Assembly: GCA_946885815.1 (NCBI GenBank)
Contig: CAMPHE010000016.1
Location: 1 to 13,159 of the forward strand
Length of the DNA stretch: 13,159 bases
Source: an uncultured Arenimonas sp.
Lineage (GTDB): Bacteria; Pseudomonadota; Gammaproteobacteria; Xanthomonadales; Xanthomonadaceae
Direction of reading: 5' to 3'
Part shown: one piece after another, positions 5,496 through 12,263 of the stretch
Layout: the number at the start of each line of letters is the position of its first letter
How positions within the stretch are numbered: position 1 is the stretch's first letter
Position numbers and translations under genes: made by a program
Notes under the pieces: generated by a model
What the model was told of the DNA's origin: nothing
What the model saw: only the letters and a program-made list of their open reading frames with translations
Databases searched by the model: none

Positions 5496-7641
5496 TTCTC
5501 GCCACCTCCGGCATCGGGCAATCATCCAGCAAGCGTTTCACTTCGGGAACATCGAACGCGTCGACGGCGCGGGCCAGCGCCGCCGCATGGTCGGCGAGCC
5601 GCGGCCAGTCCAGCGCCTCGGCATGCCGCGCCAGTGTCTCCGACAGCAGCGCGGCTTCGCGCATGCGCAGGTTCGCGCGCAGCGCCGGCACCTCGCCGTC
5701 GTAGAGGTGCTGCAGGTCCTCCAGCACCGCGGCGTCGGTACGGCCCGGCACCAGCGACAGCGGTTCCGGGGCGGGCGCTTCGCCGGCGCCGGCTTCGGGC
5801 ACCGGCTGCACGGTGAAATGCGAGGACAGCGCCTCGAACAGGTCGGCTTTCGAGAACGGCTTGCGCACGTAGCCGTCGAAGCGCGCGCGCAGCCAGCTCT
5901 CGTCGGCGCTCATGCTCGACGCGGTCACGGCGATCACCGGCACCTCGGCGCTGTCGGGGTCGGACTTGATGCGCAGCAGCGCCTGTTCGCCCGACAGCCG
6001 CGGCATGCGCAGGTCCATCAGCACGACGTCCGGGCGCGCGGCGCGCACCGACTCGACCGCGGCCTGGCCGTCGCCGGCCTCGCGCACGTGGTGGTGCGAG
6101 TCGCGCAGGTAGGCGGCGATCAGCTCGCGGTTCCATGCCACGTCGTCGACGACCAGCACCTCCAGCGGCGGCAACCGGTCGAAATCGACCGTCGGGCCGG
6201 TCACGGGCTGCTGCGTCACCGGGTCGTCGCCGAGCGCGCGGTCGGGCACCTCGAGGATGAAGCACGAGCCTTCGCCGAGCGCGCTCTCGGCGCGCAGCCG
6301 GCCACCCATCAGCGCGGCCAGCCGGCGGGCGATGCTCAGGCCCAGTCCCGTGCCTTCGCGCGACTTGCCGTCGGGGCTGTCGCCCTGCTCGAACGGCTCG
6401 AAGATCATGCCGAGCTGGTGCGCGGCGATGCCGGTGCCGCTGTCGGCGACCTCCGCGCGCAGGTCGCAGTGGCCTTCGGTCGCGGACGGGCGACAGCCGA
6501 TCCGGACGACGATGCCGCCGCTGTCGGTGTACTTCACCGCGTTGCTGACGAGGTTGATCAGGATCTGCCGCAGCCGCACCGGGTCGACCATCATCGGCCG
6601 GTGCACGAGGCCGTCGTATTCGGCGCGCAGGTCGATGCCCTTCGCGGTCGCGGAATGGCGGAACATCGTCAGGATCTGGTCGACGATCTCGCGCAGGTCG
6701 GTCGGCTCCTCGCGCAGTTCCAGCTTGCCGGCTTCCATCTTCGACAGGTCGAGCACGTCGTTGATCAACGACAGCAGCGCCTGCCCGCTCTTGCGGATCG
6801 AGGCGACGTATTCGGCCTGCGTCGGCTCCTTCACCGATTCGGCGAGCAGGTTGGTGAAACCGAAGATCGCGTTCATCGGCGTGCGGATCTCGTGGCTCAT
6901 GCTCGCGAGGAACACCGACTTGTCGTGACTCGAACGCCGCGCCTGCTCGGCCTGCAGCTCGGCGCGGAACGCCTCCTGCGCCCGGCGCTGCAGGCGACGC
7001 GTCGCCGAGTAGCCGACCAGTCCGGCGACCAGCGCCAGACCGTTGGCCACCAGCACGGTCGCCCAGTTCTGGCGGATCATCTGGTTGCGCTGCTCGCTGC
7101 GCAGCGCGAGCAGCGTCGCCTCGGCCGAAAGCAGCTCGTCGCGCAGCGCGCCCAGTTCGCCGAGAAAGCGCCGTCCCTCGCCGCTGCGCAGCCGTTCGCC
7201 GATCGCGCGCGCGGCGACGACGTCGCCATGGTTGGACTGCAGTTTCAGCTGCTGCGTGGTGCTGGCGTACTGCGCGCGCTCGGTGAAGACGCGCTGCATC
7301 CGCCGCACGCGCCCGAGCTGCGCGGCATTGTCGGCGGTGAGCGCGGCGAGCTGGTCGAGCGCGCGGCCGAGCCGCTCGTTCGTGTGGCGGTACTCCAGCA
7401 GGTACTGCTCCTGCCCCGTTATCAGGAAGCGCAGGCCGTGCGATTCGCTGTCGCCCAGCAGCCCCCAGAAGTGGCTGATCTGCTCCATGATCCGCTGCGA
7501 ATGGCTCGCCATCACCACCGAACGCTGCAGTTCGTCGGTCGCGCGCAGCGACATGATCGAGGTGCCCATCAGGACGACCACCGCGAGCAGCAGCAGGCCG
7601 TTGTAGACCCGGTATCGGAAGCTGGATGGTCGATGCGGCAT
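5488..7641 (-). CDS. CHASE3-domain hybrid sensor histidine kinase
   Basis: A 717-residue membrane sensor kinase. Transmembrane helix 1 is at about 13-32, a periplasmic CHASE3-like helical domain at about 36-185 (it carries the typical GLRFLITGQEQYLLEY segment), and transmembrane helix 2 at about 190-212. A coiled linker leads to HisKA with H250 in SMSHEIRTPMN, then HATPase_c with N367 (LVSNAVKYT), DSGTGIA and GTGLGLSIARRL. A receiver domain follows at about 494-610 with phospho-acceptor D543 (VVLMDLRMPRLSG) and KPF. The last 105 residues are a Pro/Ala/Glu linker plus a helical module in the position of an HPt domain, but the HxLKG motif is absent (nearest is H685 in ADHAAALARA). All kinase motifs are intact. 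Its 3' end overlaps the next kinase gene by 8 nt, so the two are made together and probably form one relay. The ligand is unknown. Confidence 0.94.
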   Translation of the reverse strand: MPHRPSSFRYRVYNGLLLLAVVVLMGTSIMSLRATDELQRSVVMASHSQRIMEQISHFWGLLGDSESHGLRFLITGQEQYLLEYRHTNERLGRALDQLAALTADNAAQLGRVRRMQRVFTERAQYASTTQQLKLQSNHGDVVAARAIGERLRSGEGRRFLGELGALRDELLSAEATLLALRSEQRNQMIRQNWATVLVANGLALVAGLVGYSATRRLQRRAQEAFRAELQAEQARRSSHDKSVFLASMSHEIRTPMNAIFGFTNLLAESVKEPTQAEYVASIRKSGQALLSLINDVLDLSKMEAGKLELREEPTDLREIVDQILTMFRHSATAKGIDLRAEYDGLVHRPMMVDPVRLRQILINLVSNAVKYTDSGGIVVRIGCRPSATEGHCDLRAEVADSGTGIAAHQLGMIFEPFEQGDSPDGKSREGTGLGLSIARRLAALMGGRLRAESALGEGSCFILEVPDRALGDDPVTQQPVTGPTVDFDRLPPLEVLVVDDVAWNRELIAAYLRDSHHHVREAGDGQAAVESVRAARPDVVLMDLRMPRLSGEQALLRIKSDPDSAEVPVIAVTASSMSADESWLRARFDGYVRKPFSKADLFEALSSHFTVQPVPEAGAGEAPAPEPLSLVPGRTDAAVLEDLQHLYDGEVPALRANLRMREAALLSETLARHAEALDWPRLADHAAALARAVDAFDVPEVKRLLDDCPMPEVARND

Positions 7642-7690
7642 CGGTCCCCGTCATTTCCCGGAAGCGCGGCCCGGGCGGCCGTCGCGGGGG

Positions 7691-8251
7691 TCACTCATTC
7701 ATCAGCCAGACGGTGCCGTTGAGCACCAGCGCGTAACTGACCCATAGCATGTAAGGCCCGAGCAGGTAACCCGCGAGCGGGCGGATCCGCCCGAAGCGCA
7801 TCGTCATCCACAGCAGCGCCGCCCACAGCCCGCAGATCGCCACGAACGCGGCGCCGGGAGAGTGCAGCGCGAAGAACAGCGGCGACCACGCCAGGTTCAG
7901 CGCCGCCTGCAACGCGAAGGCGGTCCATGCGATGCGCTTTTCCGCCGGCTCGGCGACGGGCTCGCGCGCCACCAGCCAGCCGGCGACCCCGAGCAGCGCG
8001 TAAAGCACCATCCATACCGGCGCGAACACCCACGACGGCGGGTACCACGTCGGCTTCGCCAGCGCGGCGAACCAGCCGTCCGGGGTGAAGGCCGCGCCGA
8101 CGGCGGTCCCGATCGCCACGGTCGCGAGCACCCACGCCACGAGCGACACCCACGCCAGCGCATCGAGCGGGCGGCGCGGCGAGCTCGCGGCACGCAGCGG
8201 CGCACCGGCGGACTGCAGGGTGGCCGGGTCGACCTCGCGGCGGCGGTTCAC
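7691..8251 (-). CDS. TspO/MBR family tryptophan-rich membrane sensor protein
   Basis: A five-helix membrane protein of the TspO/MBR (bacterial peripheral benzodiazepine receptor) family, known to bind tetrapyrroles such as porphyrins and to modulate oxygen- or stress-linked regulation in other bacteria. Family landmarks are in order: KPTWYPPSW (66-74), APVWMVLYALLG (77-88), LQAALNLAWSPLFFALH (114-130), GPYMLWVSYALVLNGTVWLMN (165-185). The GTG start at 8251 shares a GTGA overlap with the stop of the sigma-54 activator, and no ATG lies in frame before the first helix. This gives 186 residues, about 30 more than typical TspO; the extra is a basic cytoplasmic-type N-terminal tail. A start further downstream remains possible. 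The gene sits between a sigma-54 activator and a hybrid kinase, which suggests a sensory role in that pathway. Confidence 0.9.
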   Translation of the reverse strand: MNRRREVDPATLQSAGAPLRAASSPRRPLDALAWVSLVAWVLATVAIGTAVGAAFTPDGWFAALAKPTWYPPSWVFAPVWMVLYALLGVAGWLVAREPVAEPAEKRIAWTAFALQAALNLAWSPLFFALHSPGAAFVAICGLWAALLWMTMRFGRIRPLAGYLLGPYMLWVSYALVLNGTVWLMNE

Positions 8252-9600
8252 AGGCCGTAGGCCTTGCGCTTGCGATAGAGCGTGGAGCTGTCGATGCCGA
8301 GCGTGCGCGCGGCGGCGTCGAGGGTGTGGCTGCCGGCGAGCACCGCCTCGATGTGCCGGCGCTCCAGCAGTTCCAGGCTGACCGGTGCGCCGACCGCGGG
8401 CAGTGCCGGGTCCTCGCCGGCGGCGGCGCCCAGCGACAGGTGCTCGTCGCCGACCACGTCCCCTTCCGACAGGATCACCGCGCGTTCGATCACGTTCTGC
8501 AGTTCGCGCACGTTGCCCGGCCACGCATAGGCGCGCAGGCGCGCCATCGCCGCGTCGGCGAGCCGGCTCGCCGGGCGGTGGTAGGCCTTCGCGTAACGGC
8601 GCAGGAAGCCTTCGGCGAGGGCGTCGACGTCCTCGCGCCGGTCGCGCAGCGGCGGCAGCGTCAGCGTGATCACGTTCAGCCGGTACAGCAGGTCGAGGCG
8701 GAACGCGTTTTCGCGCACCATCGCCTCCAGGTCGCGATTGGTCGCCGACACCAGGCGCACGTCGGCGCGTCGCGTCGTCGGGTCGCCGACGCGCTCGTAT
8801 TCGCGGTCCTGGATGAAGCGCAGCAGCTTCGGCTGCAGCTCGAGCGGGAGATCGCCGACCTCGTCGAGGAACAGCGTGCCGCCGTCGGCATTGCTGACGC
8901 GGCCCTGCGTGCTGGCGGTCGCGCCGGTGAACGCGCCCCGGGCGTGGCCGAACAGTTCGCTCTCCAGCAGCTCGGCCGACAGCGACGGCGTGTTGACCGT
9001 CGCGAACGGCGCCCCGGCGCGCGGGCTCCAGTCGTGGATCGCCGCCGCCAGCACGCCCTTGCCGGTTCCGCTCTCGCCGAGCAGCAGCACGTTGGCGTCG
9101 GTGCGCGCGACCTGCCGCGCGGTGTCCAGCAGCTGCGCCATCTTCGGGCTGCGGCTCGGCGGGTGATCGCGTGCCGGAGCTTCCTGTTCGAGGCGCGCGA
9201 GCCGGTCGAGCAGGCGGCGCGTGTCCATCTGCCGCGCGACGGCGATGCGCAGCTGCTCCGGCGAGCAGGGCTTCACCAGATAGTCGGCGGCACCTTCGGC
9301 GATCGCCTGCACCGCATCGTCGACGCGCGAATGCGCGGTGACCATGATCACGCGCATGTCGGGGGCCACTTCGCGCAGTCGCGGCAGCGCATCGACGCCG
9401 CAGTCGTAGCCGATCACGCGGTCGAGCAGGCACACCTGGAACGGCTGCACCGCGGCGAGCTTCAGGCCGGCCTGCAGGGAGGTGGCGGTCGCGACGCGAT
9501 AGCCGACTTCCCCGAGGCAGAGGCTGAAACTCTCCAGCAGCCCCGGATCGTCGTCGATCGCGAGGATGCGCCCGCCGTGGGCGCTGGCTATAGCGGGCAC
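8248..9600 (-). CDS. AlgB/NtrC-like sigma-54-dependent response regulator (Fis-type HTH)
   Basis: An enhancer-binding activator of sigma-54 RNA polymerase. In order: receiver domain (about 10-125; acidic cluster D16-D18, phospho-acceptor D60, TAH and KPC at the usual switch positions); AAA+ domain (about 150-370) with Walker A GESGTGKG (175-182), the sigma-54 contact loop GAFTGA (222-227), Walker B GGTLFLDEVGDL and WPGNVRELQN; and a C-terminal Fis-type helix-turn-helix (about 413-450). Receiver and linker resemble AlgB of Pseudomonas. The reading frame is open to 9699 (TTG) with an ATG at 9693, but neither has a ribosome binding site and the added 33 residues look non-coding. GTG at 9600 has GGAG 6 nt upstream and gives 450 residues with the receiver starting about residue 10, as in AlgB, so I prefer it. 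It is the first gene of the operon with TspO and two kinases and is probably phosphorylated by one of them. Confidence 0.92.
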   Translation of the reverse strand: MPAIASAHGGRILAIDDDPGLLESFSLCLGEVGYRVATATSLQAGLKLAAVQPFQVCLLDRVIGYDCGVDALPRLREVAPDMRVIMVTAHSRVDDAVQAIAEGAADYLVKPCSPEQLRIAVARQMDTRRLLDRLARLEQEAPARDHPPSRSPKMAQLLDTARQVARTDANVLLLGESGTGKGVLAAAIHDWSPRAGAPFATVNTPSLSAELLESELFGHARGAFTGATASTQGRVSNADGGTLFLDEVGDLPLELQPKLLRFIQDREYERVGDPTTRRADVRLVSATNRDLEAMVRENAFRLDLLYRLNVITLTLPPLRDRREDVDALAEGFLRRYAKAYHRPASRLADAAMARLRAYAWPGNVRELQNVIERAVILSEGDVVGDEHLSLGAAAGEDPALPAVGAPVSLELLERRHIEAVLAGSHTLDAAARTLGIDSSTLYRKRKAYGL

Positions 9601-9769
9601 GTTCGGCTCCGGCGATTCGTCGGCACGCAGTCTGCGAAGCAGTGCGTGAGGAGGTCGTGCATTCCGCAATGCCCCACCCCTGCCATCAGTCATAGACAAA
9701 AAGTTCTAGACAAGATGTTCTGGTCGGCGCAGACTGCGCCCATCCCCGATCCCACCGCGCAGGACCCGC
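9601..9769. other. Divergent control region between signalling operon and blaI-M56 operon
   Basis: If the activator starts at GTG 9600, this 169-nt segment carries no gene and must hold the promoters of both divergent operons. It is locally less GC-rich around 9690-9721, where a tandem 14-bp repeat lies. A -10-like TATGAC reads on the minus strand at 9694-9689, next to the repeat, but its -35 partner is weak. AGGA at 9761-9764 is the ribosome binding site for the BlaI gene. Confidence 0.6.
9694..9721. repeat. Tandem 14-bp direct repeat, candidate BlaI-family operator
   Basis: Two abutting copies, AGACAAAAAGTTCT (9694-9707) and AGACAAGATGTTCT (9708-9721), agree at 12 of 14 positions. Each copy is itself an imperfect dyad (AGAC... 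with ...GTTCT), as expected for a site bound by a small winged-helix dimer. The junction forms the palindrome TCTAGA. The repeat sits 49 nt before the BlaI start and beside the likely promoter of the divergent signalling operon. BlaI/MecI repressors typically control their own promoter through such dyads; binding here is inferred. Confidence 0.55.
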
Positions 9770-10156
9770 ATGGCCCGTCGACCCGCCCCGCCGAAACCGA
9801 CCCGCGCCGAACTGGACCTGCTGCGCACGCTCTGGCGCGACGGCCCCGGATCGGCGCGGCAGGTGCATGAAGCGCTCGTGCGCGAACGGCCCGGCATCAG
9901 CGCCGCGAACGTGCTGCGGCAGCTGCAGCTGATGCACGCCAAGGGGCTGGCGGTCCGCGACGAATCGCGCCGGCCGCACGTCTACGCGCCGGCGCAGCGG
10001 CCGGATTCGCTGCGCACCAATCTGCTGCGCGACTTCATCCATCGCGCGTTCTCCGGCTCGGGCCGGGACCTGGTGGTCGCGGCGCTGCGCGACGGCCACG
10101 TCACCGACGCCGAGCGCGAAGAGATCCGCCGCCTGCTGCAGGGAGAGGACGCATGA
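9770..10156 (+). CDS. BlaI/MecI/CopY family transcriptional repressor
   Basis: A 128-residue winged-helix repressor. The DNA-binding domain covers about 12-77: AELDLLRTLWRDGPGSARQVHEAL, the recognition helix region ISAANVLRQLQLMHAKGLAVRD, and the wing RRPHVYAP, all in family order. A C-terminal helical dimerisation part follows with FSGSGRDLVVAAL (94-106), in the region where BlaI/MecI proteins are cut by their sensor protease. AGGA lies 5 nt before the ATG. The stop overlaps the start of the M56 peptidase gene in an ATGA, the classic blaI-blaR arrangement, so repressor and protease are made together. Nothing ties it to beta-lactam resistance: no beta-lactamase gene is present and the partner lacks a penicillin-binding domain. 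It probably represses its own operon through the repeat at 9694-9721. Confidence 0.92.
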   Translation: MARRPAPPKPTRAELDLLRTLWRDGPGSARQVHEALVRERPGISAANVLRQLQLMHAKGLAVRDESRRPHVYAPAQRPDSLRTNLLRDFIHRAFSGSGRDLVVAALRDGHVTDAEREEIRRLLQGEDA

Positions 10157-11943
10157 ACTCGATCGATGCCGTCGTGCACGCACTCGGCTGGGCGTTGCTG
10201 CATTTCCTCTGGCAGGGCGCACTGGTCGGCGCCGTCGCCGCGCTGCTGCTCGCACAGCTGCATGACGCGCGGGCCCAGGCACGTTACGCCGTCTGCCTGG
10301 TCGCGCTCGCCGCGTGCGTGGTCCTGCCGCTCGCGACGCTGCTGGCGGGCCTGCCGGGGTCACCGGCGTTCCCGCTGCCGGCCGTCGACGCCATGCCGGT
10401 GGCCGGCGCGGCACGCCCGGTCGAGACGGCCGCGTTCATCGACGCCGTCACCTGGCGGGCGCGACTGCAGCCGTGGCTGCCGGCGATCGTCGCCGCGTGG
10501 GCGGCCGGCGCGGCGCTGCTCGCGCTCCGGTTGGGATTCGGGTTCGCGTGGCTCGCCCGCTTCGGCGCCGGCGCGGGCCGGCCCGATGCGATCTGGCAGG
10601 CCCGCCTCGACGCGCTGGCGGCGCGGATGCGGCTGCCGCGGCGCGTCGCGCTGCGGATCGTCGAGGGCCTGGACACGCCGGTCGTGTTCCGCGCGCTGCG
10701 CCCGGTGGTGCTCGTGCCGGCCGCCCTGCTGACGCGCCTGTCGCCGGACCTGCTCGAAGCGCTGCTCGCGCACGAGCTGGCGCACGTGCGCCGGCACGAC
10801 TACCTCGTGAACCTGCTGCAGGGCGCGGTCGAAGCGCTGCTGTTCTACCACCCCGTCGTCTGGTGGCTGTCACGTCGCGCCCGCGCCGAACGCGAACTGG
10901 TCGCCGACGACGTGGCCGCCGCGTCGCTCGGCGACCGGCACCGCGTGGCGCGCGCACTCGATGCGCTCGCGTCGCTGCAGTCCCGCCCCGATCCCTTCCC
11001 CGAACTGGCCCTCGCGGCCGATGGAGGCTCGCTCGTGAACCGCATCCGCCACCTCGTTTCACCCCGTCGCCCGACCGTGCAATGGAAGGCCGCGATTCCC
11101 GTGATCGGCATCAGCCTGATGTGCCTGTCGCTCGCGCAGGCGCGTCCGGCCGACGTCCCCGCCGGCGTCGCCGGCGACGCCGGCGACGCCGTCGAAAGCT
11201 TCGCCCTGTTCGACGGAGACGATGACGATGGGCTGACGTGGATGTCCGGCCGTTCCGACGACCGCGCCCATCTGCGCGAGCTGCGGAAGCGTATCGACGG
11301 CGACTTCCTCTGGGTGCGTCGCGACGGCCGCGAGTACGTCACGCGCGATCCGCAGGTGGTCGCCGACGTGCGCGCGGCGTGGGCGCCCACCGCACCGGTG
11401 GGCACGCAGATGGAAGCGCTCGGCGCGGAAATGGAACAGCACGGCGCCGTGATGGAAGCCCTCGGCGCGCGGATGGAGACGGCCGCCGGCGCCGGGGAAC
11501 CGCACGCGGCGAAGATGGAAGCGCTCGGCGAACGGCTGTCCGAGACCGCCGCGCGCCACGTCGAACTGGCGGCGAAATCGGCCCGCCTGGCGCATGCCGC
11601 CGCGTACGCGAAGGACGACGCGGAACGCGCTCGCGCCGAAGCCGCCGTGCGGAGCCTCGAGGCGGAGCAGTCGCGGGTGCAGGCGCAACTCGACAGCCTG
11701 TCGGCGGAGATGGACGGGCTCGGCGACGCGCTCGACGCCGCGCACGCGCCGATGGCCGCGCTCGGCGCCGAAATGGAGCGCGCCGCGAAGCCGATGGACG
11801 CCCTCGGCGGGCGCATGGAAGTGCTCGGCGCCGAGATGGAGCGGCTGTCGGCGCAGGCGAACGCGAGCACGCGCCGGACGATCGACGCCGCGCTGCGCGA
11901 CGGACGGCTGGCGCCGCTCGACGGGGCGCGCGCGCCGCGGTGA
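10153..11943 (+). CDS. M56 family (BlaR1/MecR1-like) membrane metallopeptidase with methionine-heptad coiled-coil C-terminus
   Basis: A 596-residue integral membrane zinc protease. Three helices occupy the N-terminal third (about 8-36, 43-67, 108-137). The cytoplasmic catalytic part has the zinc motif HELAH (207-211), followed by YHPVVWWLSRRARAERELVADD, where E248 aligns with the third-ligand glutamate of BlaR1/MecR1. A fourth helix at about 311-330 puts residues 332-596 in the periplasm. In BlaR1 this part is a penicillin-binding sensor; here it is instead a charged segment (about 345-410) and a long helical region in which Met or Leu recurs every seven residues (420, 427, 434, 441, 455, 462; then 520, 527, 534, 541, 548, 555, 562) within a repeated M-E-A-L-G-A/E/R pattern. 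Presumably the coiled coil senses an envelope signal and the protease then cleaves the co-encoded BlaI repressor. Translation is coupled to blaI by a 4-nt overlap. Confidence 0.92.
   Translation: MNSIDAVVHALGWALLHFLWQGALVGAVAALLLAQLHDARAQARYAVCLVALAACVVLPLATLLAGLPGSPAFPLPAVDAMPVAGAARPVETAAFIDAVTWRARLQPWLPAIVAAWAAGAALLALRLGFGFAWLARFGAGAGRPDAIWQARLDALAARMRLPRRVALRIVEGLDTPVVFRALRPVVLVPAALLTRLSPDLLEALLAHELAHVRRHDYLVNLLQGAVEALLFYHPVVWWLSRRARAERELVADDVAAASLGDRHRVARALDALASLQSRPDPFPELALAADGGSLVNRIRHLVSPRRPTVQWKAAIPVIGISLMCLSLAQARPADVPAGVAGDAGDAVESFALFDGDDDDGLTWMSGRSDDRAHLRELRKRIDGDFLWVRRDGREYVTRDPQVVADVRAAWAPTAPVGTQMEALGAEMEQHGAVMEALGARMETAAGAGEPHAAKMEALGERLSETAARHVELAAKSARLAHAAAYAKDDAERARAEAAVRSLEAEQSRVQAQLDSLSAEMDGLGDALDAAHAPMAALGAEMERAAKPMDALGGRMEVLGAEMERLSAQANASTRRTIDAALRDGRLAPLDGARAPR
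11409..11841 (+). repeat. Methionine-heptad repeat region inside the M56 peptidase gene
   Basis: At the protein level this stretch (residues about 420-562) repeats a seven-residue unit close to M-E-A-L-G-A-E in two blocks, 420-462 and 520-562. The blocks are separated by a different Ala/Glu/Arg-rich helix. The units vary in codon use, so the DNA is not a simple tandem repeat; the periodicity is maintained at the amino-acid level. Confidence 0.75.
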
Positions 11944-11990
11944 GTGCGCGGGGCGGTATCCTGTCGGCCCGTTCCGTACCGACTCGCCCC

Positions 11991-12263
11991 ATGACCGACG
12001 CCACCGCGACCACCGACACGCCTCCCGACCGCCTCGCCGTCGACCCGCGCAGCCCGCACCACGATGCCGCCGCCCTCGAGCGCGGCATCGGCGTGCGCTT
12101 CAACGGCGTCGAGCGCCACAACTGCGAGGAGTACTGCGTCAGCGAAGGCTGGGCACGCTTCCCGGTCGGCAAGTCGCTCGACCGTCGTGGCAATGCCATG
12201 ACGATGAAGGCCAACGGCGTCGTCGAGGTCTGGTTTCTCGACGCCGCGCCGCCTACCGGCTGA
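11991..12263 (+). CDS. DUF3297 family protein
   Basis: A 90-residue soluble protein of the DUF3297 family. Family landmarks are a Thr/Pro-rich start leading to PPDRLAVDPRSPHHDAAALERGIGVRFNGVERHNCEEYCVSEGWARF and then GKSLDRRGNAMTMKANGVVEVWF. No signal peptide, membrane segment or known catalytic motif is visible; two cysteines (C45, C49) are close together. The function of the family is unknown, and I do not assign one. The ATG at 11991 is the first in the conserved register, 47 nt after the M56 stop and without a clear ribosome binding site. It could be read through from the blaI-M56 operon or have its own promoter; none was recognised. Its last 11 nt overlap the end of the convergent sulfotransferase gene, and no terminator hairpin is seen between them. 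Confidence 0.88.
   Translation: MTDATATTDTPPDRLAVDPRSPHHDAAALERGIGVRFNGVERHNCEEYCVSEGWARFPVGKSLDRRGNAMTMKANGVVEVWFLDAAPPTG

Noticed and set aside
5236..7722. 828-codon open frame on the + strand opposite the CHASE3 kinase, and similar long + strand frames at 4290-5816 and 8326-9870
   Set aside because: These are antisense shadows in high-GC DNA: the opposite strand encodes proteins with complete, ordered domain motifs, while these frames give His/Arg/Gln-rich sequences with no recognisable domain and cross several real gene boundaries.
9658..9674. Possible -24/-12 element on the minus strand upstream of the sigma-54 activator gene
   Set aside because: Only the GG/GC spacing and TTGC match; the -24 TGGCAC part does not, and it lies in a G-rich run where such matches arise easily.
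9770..11943. Beta-lactam resistance regulation by a blaR1-blaI pair
   Set aside because: The peptidase lacks the C-terminal penicillin-binding sensor domain and no beta-lactamase gene is in the window, so only the repressor-protease architecture is shared.
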